This document shows positions 26,895 through 35,696 of a DNA stretch of 64,000 nucleotides, one piece after another. The notes beneath the pieces were generated by a model. The model did no database searches and was not told the origin of the DNA. It worked only from the letters and a program-made list of their open reading frames with translations. This stretch comes from Xiashengella succiniciproducens (lineage in GTDB: Bacteria > Bacteroidota > Bacteroidia > Bacteroidales > Marinilabiliaceae), in contig NZ_CP098400.1 in NCBI RefSeq assembly GCF_023674465.1, positions 1,578,801-1,642,800 on the forward strand, in the 5' to 3' direction. Made by a program: the position numbers and the translations under genes. Position 1 is the first letter of the stretch; each line of letters starts with the position of its first letter.

Positions 26895-27491
26895 ATGACA
26901 GATATTTTGATGCTGTCGGACGAAGAACTTGTAAAAGGTTTCGTTTCCGGTGAAAAGAAGTGTTTTGACGTATTATTGGAACGTCACAAGCAAAGGGTTT
27001 ACTCATACATTATCATGATGGTCCGCAAGCAGGAGCTTGCGGAAGATCTTTTCCAGGACACTTTCCTAAAAGTATATAATACGCTAATCGAAGGCCGATA
27101 TTCTGAGTCCGGTCGTTTCGTCTCATGGGTTTTGCGCATAGCACATAACCTTGTAATTGATCATTACAGGCGTCAGAAGCATTTCCCGGTAATTTACAAT
27201 GACGACTGTTCCAAAGACATGTTCAACAGTACCAGGTTTGCTGATCGCACCATCGAGGAGGAAATCGTATTTGAAGAGGCCCTGAAAGATGTTGGTGACC
27301 TGGTTGAAAGACTTCCAGACAATCAGAAGGAGGTTGTTGTTATGCGTCACTATCTTGGACTGAGCTTTAAGGAGATTGCTGAGGAGACCAATGTCAGCAT
27401 TAATACAGCATTGGGACGAATGCGTTATGCTCTTATTAATCTCAGAAAGATGATGGAAGAGCGCAATGCAGGGCTTGTTCAGCAGGCATAA
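26895..27491 (+). CDS. ECF-type RNA polymerase sigma factor
   Basis: 198-residue sigma-70 family protein with region 2 (AEDLFQDTFLKVYNTL, then FVSWVLRIAHNLVIDHYRR) and region 4 (LPDNQKEVVVMRHYLGLSFK and a helix-turn-helix ending in ALGRMRYALINL). There is no region 1.1 or 3, so it is of the extracytoplasmic-function class. No anti-sigma factor or SusC/D genes lie nearby, unlike many Bacteroidota ECF factors. The next ORF downstream is a small basic protein. Target promoters are unknown. Confidence 0.92.
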   Translation: MTDILMLSDEELVKGFVSGEKKCFDVLLERHKQRVYSYIIMMVRKQELAEDLFQDTFLKVYNTLIEGRYSESGRFVSWVLRIAHNLVIDHYRRQKHFPVIYNDDCSKDMFNSTRFADRTIEEEIVFEEALKDVGDLVERLPDNQKEVVVMRHYLGLSFKEIAEETNVSINTALGRMRYALINLRKMMEERNAGLVQQA

Positions 27492-27566
27492 AATTTTCTC
27501 GGATTTTTTTTGGGGTAATACACTATTTGATTCGTTTTGTCGTTCGTAGTGTATAGCCCCAAGACT

Positions 27567-27758
27567 ATGGATAATTTTTACTCTAGACGAATTAGCATTG
27601 CTCATCTGAACAAAAAAGGCAGAAAGCTTAGAGCTTTGTTCCTTAAGCTGACTGACGAGGAACTCAAATCAATGTTCCCGGCACCACCTCAGAAACTTGT
27701 TGATGAGATCCGGAAAAAGACCATATTTCGGGATAGCATTCATTCCTTTTTAAACTAA
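27567..27758 (+). CDS. Small basic hypothetical protein downstream of the sigma factor
   Basis: 63 residues if started at ATG 27567; an upstream in-frame ATG at 27537 would add ten. It has a basic segment (HLNKKGRKLRALFLKL) and a helix ending in LVDEIRKKTIFRDSIHSFLN. No signal peptide or known domain is seen. It lies 75 bases after the sigma factor on the same strand. It may be a conserved small regulator, but it could also be non-coding. Confidence 0.45.
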   Translation: MDNFYSRRISIAHLNKKGRKLRALFLKLTDEELKSMFPAPPQKLVDEIRKKTIFRDSIHSFLN

Positions 27759-27776
27759 TCCGCTCATTAGCACAGA

Positions 27777-28769
27777 TTACTTGTAAAAGTTCTTGCTGAA
27801 TGCCTGAAATTCCTTTTGCTTAAGCATTTTGCGCACTATTAATGCTTCCAGAAAGCCAAGTCCGTATCCGAAGTTTTGTGTGAAGACAGCGGGAACTGCC
27901 CAGCAGGCTGTATGTAATTCCTTTGTCTCACGCAGGGCATGGAAGAATACTATAAGCGGAACTGGAACTAACAGCAACAGTAACCATGGTTGACACAATG
28001 ATGCAAGCAATACAGCCAAATGCCCAAGAACAAAGAGAGTAGGCAGGCAGTGAACCAGCTTTAAGGTTCCTTTATGTCTCAACTCAAGATTTATCCTTGC
28101 AATCCCCGAATTGTATACCTGTTTGAAAAATGCTCTCAGATTCTTACGACGCTTGTGATAAACAAAAGCATCCTTTATAAGTCTCGAAGAATAGCCCTTT
28201 TTCAAAAGACGCATACTAAAGTCCAGGTCTTCACCAAAACGCATCGAAGAAAAACCATTCAGGGAACAAAAGACACTATTGCGAACGCCAAGGTTAAAAC
28301 TGCGGGGATAGAAGATATCAAACTTTTCAGCTGCCCCACGGATACCTCCCGTGGTCAGCACGCTACTCATTGCATAGCCAATAGCCTTTTGAATAACATT
28401 GAAGCTGTGGTGAGGTCTGTCAGGACCACCAAAGCTGTCAAAATCCTCGCTTGCCGTCTCTCTGTTTACTATTTCCATATAGTCCACCGGAAGGAAGCAA
28501 TCAGAATCGAGAAACAACAACCATCTCCCGGTTGCCTGTCCGGCTCCTGCATTTCGGGCAAGTCCAGGTCCCTCGTTTTCTTTGTAGATGTACCTTACCT
28601 GAAAATCTTTAGCATACCCGGATACCAGCTGTTCGCTTTTTATTTCAGAGCCGTCATCTACGATTATTACCTCAAAATCTTTGAATGTCTGAACAGCCAG
28701 ACTGTCCAATAAATCATTCAACTCCTCAGGCCTGTTATAAACAGGAACTATGATAGAAAAAGCAGGCAT
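27777..28769 (-). CDS. Family 2 glycosyltransferase with C-terminal membrane anchor
   Basis: 330 residues. The GT-A fold starts with FSIIVPVYNRP, has DDGS at 38-41 and the metal-binding DSD at 88-90, and the catalytic-end motif FGEDLDFSMRLLKKG. Near the C-terminus two hydrophobic segments (about 240-280) should fix it in the inner membrane. ATG 28769 is used because the promoter elements at 28795-28810 lie over the alternative start at 28805. Sugar donor and acceptor are unknown. It is isolated from the nucleotide-sugar genes at 37854-41109. Confidence 0.88.
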   Translation of the reverse strand: MPAFSIIVPVYNRPEELNDLLDSLAVQTFKDFEVIIVDDGSEIKSEQLVSGYAKDFQVRYIYKENEGPGLARNAGAGQATGRWLLFLDSDCFLPVDYMEIVNRETASEDFDSFGGPDRPHHSFNVIQKAIGYAMSSVLTTGGIRGAAEKFDIFYPRSFNLGVRNSVFCSLNGFSSMRFGEDLDFSMRLLKKGYSSRLIKDAFVYHKRRKNLRAFFKQVYNSGIARINLELRHKGTLKLVHCLPTLFVLGHLAVLLASLCQPWLLLLLVPVPLIVFFHALRETKELHTACWAVPAVFTQNFGYGLGFLEALIVRKMLKQKEFQAFSKNFYK

Positions 28770-28794
28770 ATTACCTATTGAATTATGAGAGCCA

Positions 28795-28810
28795 CAAATA
28801 TACAAAAATA
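28795..28810 (-). promoter_or_regulatory. Tandem -7 elements of the glycosyltransferase gene
   Basis: On the minus strand TATTTTTG (28803-28810) and TATATTTG (28795-28802) abut, both matching TAnnTTTG. A GTTG box (28829-28832) lies 18 bases upstream of the first. Confidence 0.5.
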
Positions 28811-28986
28811 TTCAACCCCGATTATTTTCAACTTGACGTGCTTATTAATACTTCATTCTTTTTAGTATGAAAAAATATTCACAAATTTGCAACTTGTTTC
28901 TAAAAACAAGAAGATTGTAATTAATAAGGCTTTACAAATTTCATTTTATAAAAAGAGAAACTAAATAACCTTTAAATACACTATCG

Positions 28987-30636
28987 ATGTTGAAGAGTCC
29001 ACTACAAATTGAAAGAGGAAAATACATTCCCAAGATGCCAACATCTTTGAAGGGGATTGTAAAAATCGTTGAGGGTGAGAAAACACAATCAGTAGCAGAC
29101 CAGGATCAAATCAAGGCCATGTTCCCAAATACCTATGGTCTTCCAATTCTTAAGTTTGAGACTGGTAACGAAATGAAACAATATCCTGCATACAAGGTTG
29201 GAGTTGTTCTTTCTGGAGGTCAGGCACCCGGCGGACATAATGTGATTTCTGGTCTGTTTGACGGACTGAAAGCATGTAACCCTGATAATAAGCTGTATGG
29301 TTTCCTTGGTGGCCCCAGCGGTCTGGTTGACAACAAATATAAGGAACTGACTGCCGATATTATTGATGAATATCGCAATACTGGAGGATTTGATATTATT
29401 GGTTCGGGTCGTACAAAGCTGGAAACTCCGGAACAATTCGACATGGTTCACCAGAATTGCAAGGCTTTGGGTGTAAATGCCGTTGTTATCATCGGTGGTG
29501 ATGATTCCAACACCAATGCTTGTATCCTTGCTGAGTACTTTGCTGCAAAGAAGACCGGAATTCAGGTTATAGGTGTACCCAAGACAATTGACGGTGACCT
29601 GAAAAACGAGGTTGTTGAGACTTCTTTTGGTTTTGATACAGCCTGCAAGACATATAGTGAACTAATTGGTAACATCCAGAGGGATGCAAACTCAGCCAAG
29701 AAGTACTATCACTTTATCAGGTTGATGGGACGTTCAGCTTCTCATATCTGTCTTGAATGTGCACTTGAGACTCAACCAAATATCACAATTGTATCAGAGG
29801 AAGTTGAAAAGAAACAGATGACCCTGGATCAACTTGTATCTGAGATAGCTGAAGTAGTGGTAAGAAGGGCTGAAAAGGGTCTTAATTATGGTACCGTATT
29901 GATTCCTGAAGGAGTTGTTGAGTTCATTCCCGAAATGAAGATTCTGATTTCAGAACTGAATGATATTCTTGCTGAACATGAAGCTGAAGTTGCAGTACTT
30001 GAGTCTAACAAGGATAAGAGAGATTTTGTAGCATCCAAGCTTTCAAAGGCATCTTCAGAAGTATTCAACAGTCTGCCCAACAATATTTCAAATCAGTTGA
30101 TGCTTGACAGGGATCCACACGGTAACGTTCAGGTTTCGGCTATCGAAACTGAAAAGTTGCTTATGGATATGACCAAGGCTAAGCTTAAACAACTGAAGAA
30201 AGATGGTAAGTACACCGGCAAATTTGGTGCTTTGGGTCACTTCTTCGGATATGAAGGTCGTTGTGCTATCCCATCCAACTTTGATGCTGACTACTGCTAC
30301 ACCCTTGGCTATACGGCTTCACTGTTGATCTCTGAAGGTAAGACTGGTTATATGGCTTCTGTAAAGAATCTTACAAAACCAGCAGATCAGTGGATTCCAG
30401 GAGGTGCTCCGATTACTATGATGATGAACATGGAAAAGCGCCATGGAGAACTGAAACCTGTAATTCAAAAAGCACTTGTTGAACTGGATGGAGCTCCTTT
30501 CAAGAAGCTTGTTGAAAACAGGGAAAGCTGGGCAATGAACTCAAACTACCTGTATCCAGGTCCAATTCAGTATTTTGGTCCTGCATCTGTTAGTGATGTT
30601 ACAACTCAGACTCTGCTTCTTGAGCAAAGCAAATAG
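28987..30636 (+). CDS. pfp: Pyrophosphate-dependent phosphofructokinase
   Basis: 549-residue long PPi-PFK (beta-subunit type). It interconverts fructose 6-phosphate and fructose 1,6-bisphosphate with PPi, reversibly. Motifs are SGGQAPGGHN (76-85), GGDDS at 170-174, where the second Asp marks PPi use over ATP, and PKTIDGDL at 198-205. It has a well-defined terminator and is transcribed alone. A PPi-based glycolysis fits an anaerobic or energy-limited Bacteroidota cell. No ATP-PFK is in the window. Confidence 0.95.
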   Translation: MLKSPLQIERGKYIPKMPTSLKGIVKIVEGEKTQSVADQDQIKAMFPNTYGLPILKFETGNEMKQYPAYKVGVVLSGGQAPGGHNVISGLFDGLKACNPDNKLYGFLGGPSGLVDNKYKELTADIIDEYRNTGGFDIIGSGRTKLETPEQFDMVHQNCKALGVNAVVIIGGDDSNTNACILAEYFAAKKTGIQVIGVPKTIDGDLKNEVVETSFGFDTACKTYSELIGNIQRDANSAKKYYHFIRLMGRSASHICLECALETQPNITIVSEEVEKKQMTLDQLVSEIAEVVVRRAEKGLNYGTVLIPEGVVEFIPEMKILISELNDILAEHEAEVAVLESNKDKRDFVASKLSKASSEVFNSLPNNISNQLMLDRDPHGNVQVSAIETEKLLMDMTKAKLKQLKKDGKYTGKFGALGHFFGYEGRCAIPSNFDADYCYTLGYTASLLISEGKTGYMASVKNLTKPADQWIPGGAPITMMMNMEKRHGELKPVIQKALVELDGAPFKKLVENRESWAMNSNYLYPGPIQYFGPASVSDVTTQTLLLEQSK

Positions 30637-30659
30637 TATTTTTTTAATCTTATAACCTT

Positions 30660-30687
30660 ATCGGGGTTGCCTCCGGGCAACCCCGAT
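30660..30687 (+). terminator. Terminator after pfp
   Basis: A 12-bp stem ATCGGGGTTGCC (30660-30671) with GGCAACCCCGAT (30676-30687), short loop, followed by a weak T-tract. The core GGTTGCC/GGCAACC recurs at 61560 and, in variant form, at 43174. Confidence 0.7.
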
Positions 30688-30709
30688 TATTCCTAACCCA
30701 AAAAACATT

Positions 30710-31111
30710 ATGGCAAACATCATTGCACTATCTGAAGCGGCCTCAATTGGACTTCACAGTATGGTTCTGATTGCCAGGTCAGATGAAACGTTGAATGTAG
30801 GCCAAATTGCCGACAAGATTCATAGTTCACGTCACCACGTTGCTAAGGTCCTTCAAAGACTTGCTAAGAGCGACTATGTAAGTTCCAGCCGTGGACCATC
30901 CGGTGGTTTTACACTCAAGGCGGATCCTGAAAAGATTACCTTATTGGATATTTTTGAAGCTATTGAGGGAAAATTTGCGGTTCAAAGTTGCCCGGCAGAT
31001 AAGGATACCTGTCCCTTCAATAAAAAGTGTCTTCTTGGGGATCTTTCTCACAATATATCGTCTGAGATTCAGAACTATATGTCAGGTAAAACACTGGCTG
31101 ATTACCTCTGA
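30710..31111 (+). CDS. Rrf2-family transcriptional regulator with three-Cys cluster
   Basis: 133 residues: a winged helix-turn-helix (about 10-70, recognition helix near RHHVAKVLQRLAKSD) and a C-terminal loop with Cys94, Cys101 and Cys107. The spacing is CX6CX5C. This resembles the Fe-S ligands of IscR/NsrR (IscR is CX5CX5C), so it is probably an Fe-S sensor of redox, NO or iron status. No iscSU or suf genes are adjacent, so targets are unknown. It converges on rsmE with 2 bases between their ends. Confidence 0.88.
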   Translation: MANIIALSEAASIGLHSMVLIARSDETLNVGQIADKIHSSRHHVAKVLQRLAKSDYVSSSRGPSGGFTLKADPEKITLLDIFEAIEGKFAVQSCPADKDTCPFNKKCLLGDLSHNISSEIQNYMSGKTLADYL

Positions 31112-31113
31112 TA

Positions 31114-31815
31114 TTATGCGTTTTTCAGATTTATGATGTGACAGGCTACCAAAGCCGCAGTCTCGGTGCGAAGACGTGCCGAACCCAATGAAACAGACCT
31201 GAAACCCAAATCTCTGGCCATTTTGACTTCATCAGGACCAAAGTCTCCTTCGGGTCCGATCAGTACCAGTGTGTCTTTTGCTCTGCTCACTACATCCTGC
31301 AAATGAGGCTTGTCACCATCTTCATGGCAATGCGCTATAAACTTGTCGCCAGTGAAACTTTGCTTTATAAAAGTTTTAAAATCAGCGAGTTCGTTGAGAA
31401 CGGGTCTCCATAGAGCACCTGACTGCTTTACTGCTGAGGTGATAATTTTATCCAGTCTGTCATTTTTAAGGTTTCTCCGCTCTGAATTCATACTGAATAT
31501 GGGGCTTATTATTCCTATGCCTATTTCGGTGCTCTTTTCAACAAACCATTCAGTGCGGTCTATGTTTTTAGTAGGAGCAAAGGCTATGTGACATACATAA
31601 GCTGGAGGATCTTCCTTCGTTTCGGTAAGGATTCGTACCTGACATCGTCTTGCGTTGGCATCTGTAATCTCAGCTTCAAAGAGTTGGCCCTGTCCGTTGA
31701 TAATATGAATAACATCTCCTTCTCTTTTCCTGAGAACCTTCACACAATGATTTGATTCCACCGGGTCGAGATAACCTCCGTTTTCTACAATCTTAGGCTC
31801 ATAAAAGATTTGCAT
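31114..31815 (-). CDS. rsmE: 16S rRNA m3U1498 methyltransferase
   Basis: 233-residue SPOUT-class methyltransferase that methylates U1498 of 16S rRNA using SAM. The N-terminal PUA-like domain (about 1-70) and the C-terminal trefoil knot with IGPEGDFGPDE, VSLGSARLRTETAA and GIGIISPIFSMNSERR are visible. The length is usual. The gene stands alone and converges on the Rrf2 gene. Confidence 0.94.
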   Translation of the reverse strand: MQIFYEPKIVENGGYLDPVESNHCVKVLRKREGDVIHIINGQGQLFEAEITDANARRCQVRILTETKEDPPAYVCHIAFAPTKNIDRTEWFVEKSTEIGIGIISPIFSMNSERRNLKNDRLDKIITSAVKQSGALWRPVLNELADFKTFIKQSFTGDKFIAHCHEDGDKPHLQDVVSRAKDTLVLIGPEGDFGPDEVKMARDLGFRSVSLGSARLRTETAALVACHIINLKNA

Positions 31816-31972
31816 GTTATTGATCTTTCAGATATTAAGTTATAAGTTATTTCTTCATCAAAAATAACAGTAAATAACAATACCCAATCAAAAAAAGTCG
31901 TTCTTTTGAAACTGCAATTCGATGCAGTCGGGCTGGATCGGGTTGTATTGTTTTTTTGTATAAGCCCATGAA

Positions 31973-33421
31973 ATGAAAAAAATTATTGTAATCAATCACC
32001 CCCAACGATGGATCCTGGATGTTCCAGGAGTCGATGTAATATCACCAAAAGAGTATTTAGAGAATGAGACCTATGCAAAGATGAAGAACGCCCGTGTCTT
32101 CAACCTTTGCTATGACTATGCCTACCAGACCAGAGGATACTATGTGTCCCTGCTTGCAGAGGCAAGGGGACAAAAGGTAATACCCTCAGTCAAAAACATT
32201 CTGGATCTGAAGGCTCATGCTATTGTAAAATCAATCTCAGAGGCTCAGGATGAACTGATTCAGAAGACTTTCAGGCATATTCGATCGTCTGAGTATGTAC
32301 TGAGTGTTTACTTTGGCAGGAATTTCTCTCCGCAATACGATAAGCTGGCCCATGAGCTATATATGTTGCTTCAGGCACCTATGCTTAGGGCCAGGTTTGT
32401 AAAAAACGGAAAGTGGGAGCTGGCATCCGTTAAGGCTTTTCCGTTCAAAGAGATCCCCGAGCAACACATACCATATGTTTACTCATTTGCCGAGCAGTAC
32501 TTTATGCAGAAAAGGTACGACAAGGCCAGGGTTGATAAATATAAGTATGACCTTGCAATACTTGTAAACACACATGAGAAGGCAGCACCATCAAATAGGA
32601 AGGCTATCTCAAATTTTGTGGAGGCTGCTGAGAAGCTGGGATGCAATGTCGAACTGATTACAAAGGATGACTATAGCCGTTTGGGTGAGTTTGATGCACT
32701 GTTCATAAGGGAAACAACCTCGGTAAACCATCATACCTATAAGATGTCCAGAAGGGCACAAAGGGAAGGCCTGGCAGTTATTGATTCGCCGGAATCAATT
32801 CTGAAGTGCGCCAATAAGGTTTATCTTGCCGAGCTTCTTGCACTTAATAAGATTCCTACACCAAAAACAATTACTATACATTCTGAAAATGTTAAGGGTA
32901 TTGAAAAACAACTTGGCTTCCCATGTGTTTTAAAGCTACCTGATTCATCATTTTCACAGGGAGTGGTCAAAGTGAGCACTCCTCAGGAGATGAAGGGCAA
33001 GCTTAAGGTCATGATGAAGGAGTCGGATATTATTATTGCCCAGGAATTCCTTCCAACATCTTATGACTGGAGGGTTGGAGTTCTCAATAATGAGGTTCTT
33101 TTTGTCTGTAAGTATTATATGGCAAAGGATCACTGGCAGATAATAAATTGGGAATCCAAGCATAAGGGTGATATGATGGGCAATTTTGATATCTTCCGTA
33201 CCGAGGATGTCCCACCACATGTGGTTGAAGTTGCCCTCAAGGCTACAAAGCTGATTGGAAACGGATTATATGGAGTGGATGTTAAGGAGGTTGATGGAAA
33301 GGCCTATGTTATCGAGGTTAACGACAACCCCAATATTGATGCAGGGGTAGAAGATTGCCTGTTAGGTGAAGAAATATACACAAAAATTATAAGCCATCTT
33401 TTATCAATGGCAAACAGATAA
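31973..33421 (+). CDS. RimK-like ATP-grasp ligase with N-terminal RLAN domain
   Basis: 482 residues. Residues 1-150 form the RimK-like ATP-grasp N-terminal (RLAN) domain. A linker and a pre-ATP-grasp region (about 195-290) precede the ATP-grasp core: FPCVLKLPDSSFSQGVVKV, then IIAQEFLP and IEVNDNPNIDAG with metal-binding Glu/Asn. These enzymes join an amino acid or peptide to a carboxylate. Substrate is unknown; the family has been linked to peptide or small-molecule conjugation. A radical SAM gene follows 10 bases downstream. Confidence 0.85.
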   Translation: MKKIIVINHPQRWILDVPGVDVISPKEYLENETYAKMKNARVFNLCYDYAYQTRGYYVSLLAEARGQKVIPSVKNILDLKAHAIVKSISEAQDELIQKTFRHIRSSEYVLSVYFGRNFSPQYDKLAHELYMLLQAPMLRARFVKNGKWELASVKAFPFKEIPEQHIPYVYSFAEQYFMQKRYDKARVDKYKYDLAILVNTHEKAAPSNRKAISNFVEAAEKLGCNVELITKDDYSRLGEFDALFIRETTSVNHHTYKMSRRAQREGLAVIDSPESILKCANKVYLAELLALNKIPTPKTITIHSENVKGIEKQLGFPCVLKLPDSSFSQGVVKVSTPQEMKGKLKVMMKESDIIIAQEFLPTSYDWRVGVLNNEVLFVCKYYMAKDHWQIINWESKHKGDMMGNFDIFRTEDVPPHVVEVALKATKLIGNGLYGVDVKEVDGKAYVIEVNDNPNIDAGVEDCLLGEEIYTKIISHLLSMANR

Positions 33422-33431
33422 GCAAAAACGC

Positions 33432-34424
33432 ATGGCAACAGGGGATAGGAAATACCAGTGGGGGACGCACAGACCATTCAACGATTTTGGCTCTCATATG
33501 AGAAAACGTTTCAACGGTCTGGTGCAGAAGGTTTCCATAGATGCCGGATTTACCTGTCCAAACAGGGATGGGAGCAAGGGCTTCGGAGGTTGTACCTTTT
33601 GTAATAATGAGACATTCAAACCTGTTTATAGTCAGGCATCTAAGACTGTAAGCGAACAACTAAAAACTGGAATAAGTCTCTTTGAGGCAAAGCATCCGGG
33701 AACCAGGTATCTGGCATACTTTCAGGCTTATACCAACACTTACGGTGAAATATCCAAACTTATTGAGTTATACGAAGAGGCACTTGCATTTCCAGGTGTA
33801 ATTGGATTGATTGTGGGTACGCGACCAGACTGCCTTCCCGATCATCTCCTGGATTACTTTGAAGAGCTTTCCCGTAAGTGCTATGTTGCTATCGAACTGG
33901 GAATTGAGTCCACAAAGGATGAGACACTAAACAGGGTTAACAGAGGGCATGATTTCCAGAGTTCAATCGATGCAATACATCGGATAGCTAGTCGTAATAT
34001 CCCTGTTGGTGCCCATATGATACTTGGGTTACCGGGAGAAACAAAAGATGATATCCTTGGACATGCGCCAATAGTTTCAGAGTTACCTCTCTCATACCTT
34101 AAACTGCACCAACTTCAATATGTACGAGGTTCAAAACTTGGCAGGGAATACCTGAAGAATCCGGAAAACTTTAAAGTTTTCGAGCTGGAGGAATATGTGG
34201 ATCTTGTAGTTGAGTTTGTTGTTAGACTACGTCCCGGTATAGTACTTGAAAGATTTTCAAGTCAGTCTCCCTACTACCTGCTTATTGCTCCTGCCTGGAA
34301 GCTTAAAAACCATGAATTGAGTCATCTTGTCGAAAAAAGGCTGCAAGAGCTCAACCTATGGCAAGGAAAGTACTACAATGCCGAGTTGGATAGCATACCC
34401 CAAATATCCCGTATAAATGCATAA
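33432..34424 (+). CDS. TIGR01212-family radical SAM protein (YhcC-like)
   Basis: 330 residues. The SAM-binding Fe-S cysteines lie in the N-terminal motif CPNRDGSKGFGGCTFCNNE, with the wide first spacing characteristic of YhcC. Other blocks are YFQAYTNTY, GTRPDC and the GAHMILGLPGE motif. Family function is unproven. It starts 10 bases after the RLAN ATP-grasp gene, suggesting joint expression, and ends before a bidirectional terminator. It is not a typical peptide-modifying radical SAM protein. Confidence 0.88.
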   Translation: MATGDRKYQWGTHRPFNDFGSHMRKRFNGLVQKVSIDAGFTCPNRDGSKGFGGCTFCNNETFKPVYSQASKTVSEQLKTGISLFEAKHPGTRYLAYFQAYTNTYGEISKLIELYEEALAFPGVIGLIVGTRPDCLPDHLLDYFEELSRKCYVAIELGIESTKDETLNRVNRGHDFQSSIDAIHRIASRNIPVGAHMILGLPGETKDDILGHAPIVSELPLSYLKLHQLQYVRGSKLGREYLKNPENFKVFELEEYVDLVVEFVVRLRPGIVLERFSSQSPYYLLIAPAWKLKNHELSHLVEKRLQELNLWQGKYYNAELDSIPQISRINA

Positions 34425-34463
34425 AAAACGGCTGTCTGCATAGTAGCAGATAGCCGCTTTTTA
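34423..34463. terminator. Bidirectional terminator between the radical SAM gene and DUF4197
   Basis: Stem CGGCTGTCTGC (34429-34439) with GCAGATAGCCG (34446-34456), one wobble, flanked by an A-run and a T-run. It serves both converging genes. Confidence 0.85.
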
Positions 34464-34476
34464 TGCTGCGATACGA

Positions 34477-35223
34477 TTATCTTGATCCAAAAACCCTTTT
34501 AAGTATCTCTGTAACTCTTGCTGCAGGATCGTTCCTGATTTCTGCTTCTTCTTCTGCCAGTTTTAGGAAAATTCCATCAAGTGCCTTGTTTGTAAGATAG
34601 CTGTCAAGCTGCACCTCTACCTTTTTAAATCCGGCAACCTGACCTACCATACTGCCAGCAACCTTGTTCCATTGACCAGTAAGGTTATTCCAAGTCTCAT
34701 TGGCAGATACACCAGCCACAAGTTTTTTATCCAGCGAAGATTTAAGTTTTGGTTGATATAAATTAAACAATTCATTGAATGTATTTGCTTTAAGGTACTG
34801 AGTGGCAGCATTGTTCTCGCCTTTCAGAATGGTGAAAGCATCCTGAATAGTCATTTGCCTTATTGCATTCAGAAATACAGGGGCAGCTTCCCTTGCAGCA
34901 TCCTCAGCAGCTCTGTTGATTCTAAGAATAAGATCTTCAACCAGTTTTTCACCACCCGGGATTCGGCTAATGTTGTCGGTAATAATTGCAGCTTCAGGTG
35001 GGAGTAGCAGTTTCACTGCCGGATCACCATAGTATCCATTGAGTTTGGCCAATTTCATTGCAGCAGAGTCGCTACCCACCCTAAGAGCTTCTTTAAGTCC
35101 GCTAACCACCTCGGTTTGCGTAAGGGCCTGGTTCGTTTCCAGTGTTTGTACCACTTGAAGTAACTCTGTGCATGAGCTTAAAACACAGAAAGATATAATT
35201 ATCGCAATCACTTTCTTTATCAT
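34477..35223 (-). CDS. DUF4197 lipoprotein
   Basis: 248 residues with a lipoprotein signal (hydrophobic 5-15, lipobox LSSC, Cys18), so it should be attached to the inner or outer membrane. The mature part is the helical DUF4197 domain, ending in RVTEILKRVFGSR. An in-frame upstream start at 35244 would put seven residues before the signal peptide, so 35223 is chosen. A -7 element lies at 35252. The family is widespread in Bacteroidota and Proteobacteria; function is unknown. Confidence 0.88.
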   Translation of the reverse strand: MIKKVIAIIISFCVLSSCTELLQVVQTLETNQALTQTEVVSGLKEALRVGSDSAAMKLAKLNGYYGDPAVKLLLPPEAAIITDNISRIPGGEKLVEDLILRINRAAEDAAREAAPVFLNAIRQMTIQDAFTILKGENNAATQYLKANTFNELFNLYQPKLKSSLDKKLVAGVSANETWNNLTGQWNKVAGSMVGQVAGFKKVEVQLDSYLTNKALDGIFLKLAEEEAEIRNDPAARVTEILKRVFGSR

Positions 35224-35251
35224 GATATATAAATTTTGAATCAATAATAAG

Positions 35252-35259
35252 CAAAGTTA
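35252..35259 (-). promoter_or_regulatory. Candidate promoter of the DUF4197 gene
   Basis: Minus-strand TAACTTTG matches TAnnTTTG. Predicted start is near 35245, about 22 bases before ATG 35223. Confidence 0.45.
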
Positions 35260-35368
35260 CATCAAAATAATACTGATTTTAGGGACAATTCTGGTATTTT
35301 GCAGTAAATATTGTACTATATTGCACAGAGAATGCTTAAACATTATTTTTTATTTATAAATCCTGTGC

Positions 35369-35376
35369 TAATTTTG
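35369..35376 (+). promoter_or_regulatory. Candidate promoter of zapB-like/zapA operon
   Basis: TAATTTTG matches TAnnTTTG. The predicted start would leave only about 11 bases before the ATG at 35394, and the purine-rich GAGG site at 35378-35381 falls before it, so confidence is modest. Confidence 0.4.
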
Positions 35377-35393
35377 TGAGGAATTAATGTGAC

Positions 35394-35687
35394 ATGGTTA
35401 ATCCAAATTTAGATATAGTTGTTAAATTAGAGCAGAAGATCGATAAGCTGGTTGAGAGCTATAAGTCTGAGAAAGAGGAAAACAAGATGCTCAGAACTCA
35501 GATTGCTCAATTAAGCAGTCAATTGGAGCAGAGCGCTTCATCTTATGCATTACTTCAGGAGGAGTATGATAAGTTGAAGATAGCCAAGACTATAGAAGCT
35601 TCGGGAGCGGACGTTCGCGATACGAAGCAGAGGATTAATCAAATTGTGCGGGAAATTGATAAATGTATTGCCCTGTTGAATCGTTAA
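35394..35687 (+). CDS. ZapB-like coiled-coil protein
   Basis: 97 residues, almost entirely a coiled coil (heptad Leu/Ile in KLEQKIDKLVESYK and MLRTQIAQLSSQLEQ). The C-terminal segment QRINQIVREIDKCIALLN recurs in Bacteroidota proteins encoded just before zapA. In cell division ZapB-type coiled coils link ZapA-FtsZ to the septum. It ends 9 bases before zapA. Assignment rests on position and shape, not on motif identity. Confidence 0.7.
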   Translation: MVNPNLDIVVKLEQKIDKLVESYKSEKEENKMLRTQIAQLSSQLEQSASSYALLQEEYDKLKIAKTIEASGADVRDTKQRINQIVREIDKCIALLNR

Positions 35688-35696
35688 GAGCTTCTG

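Noticed and set aside
27123-27605. 160-codon open frame antisense to the sigma factor
   Set aside because: Shadow of the sigma factor coding sequence; the sense frame carries all sigma motifs.
28074-28712. 212-codon open frame antisense to the glycosyltransferase
   Set aside because: It lies fully inside a well-supported gene on the other strand, with no ribosome-binding site and no recognisable protein pattern.
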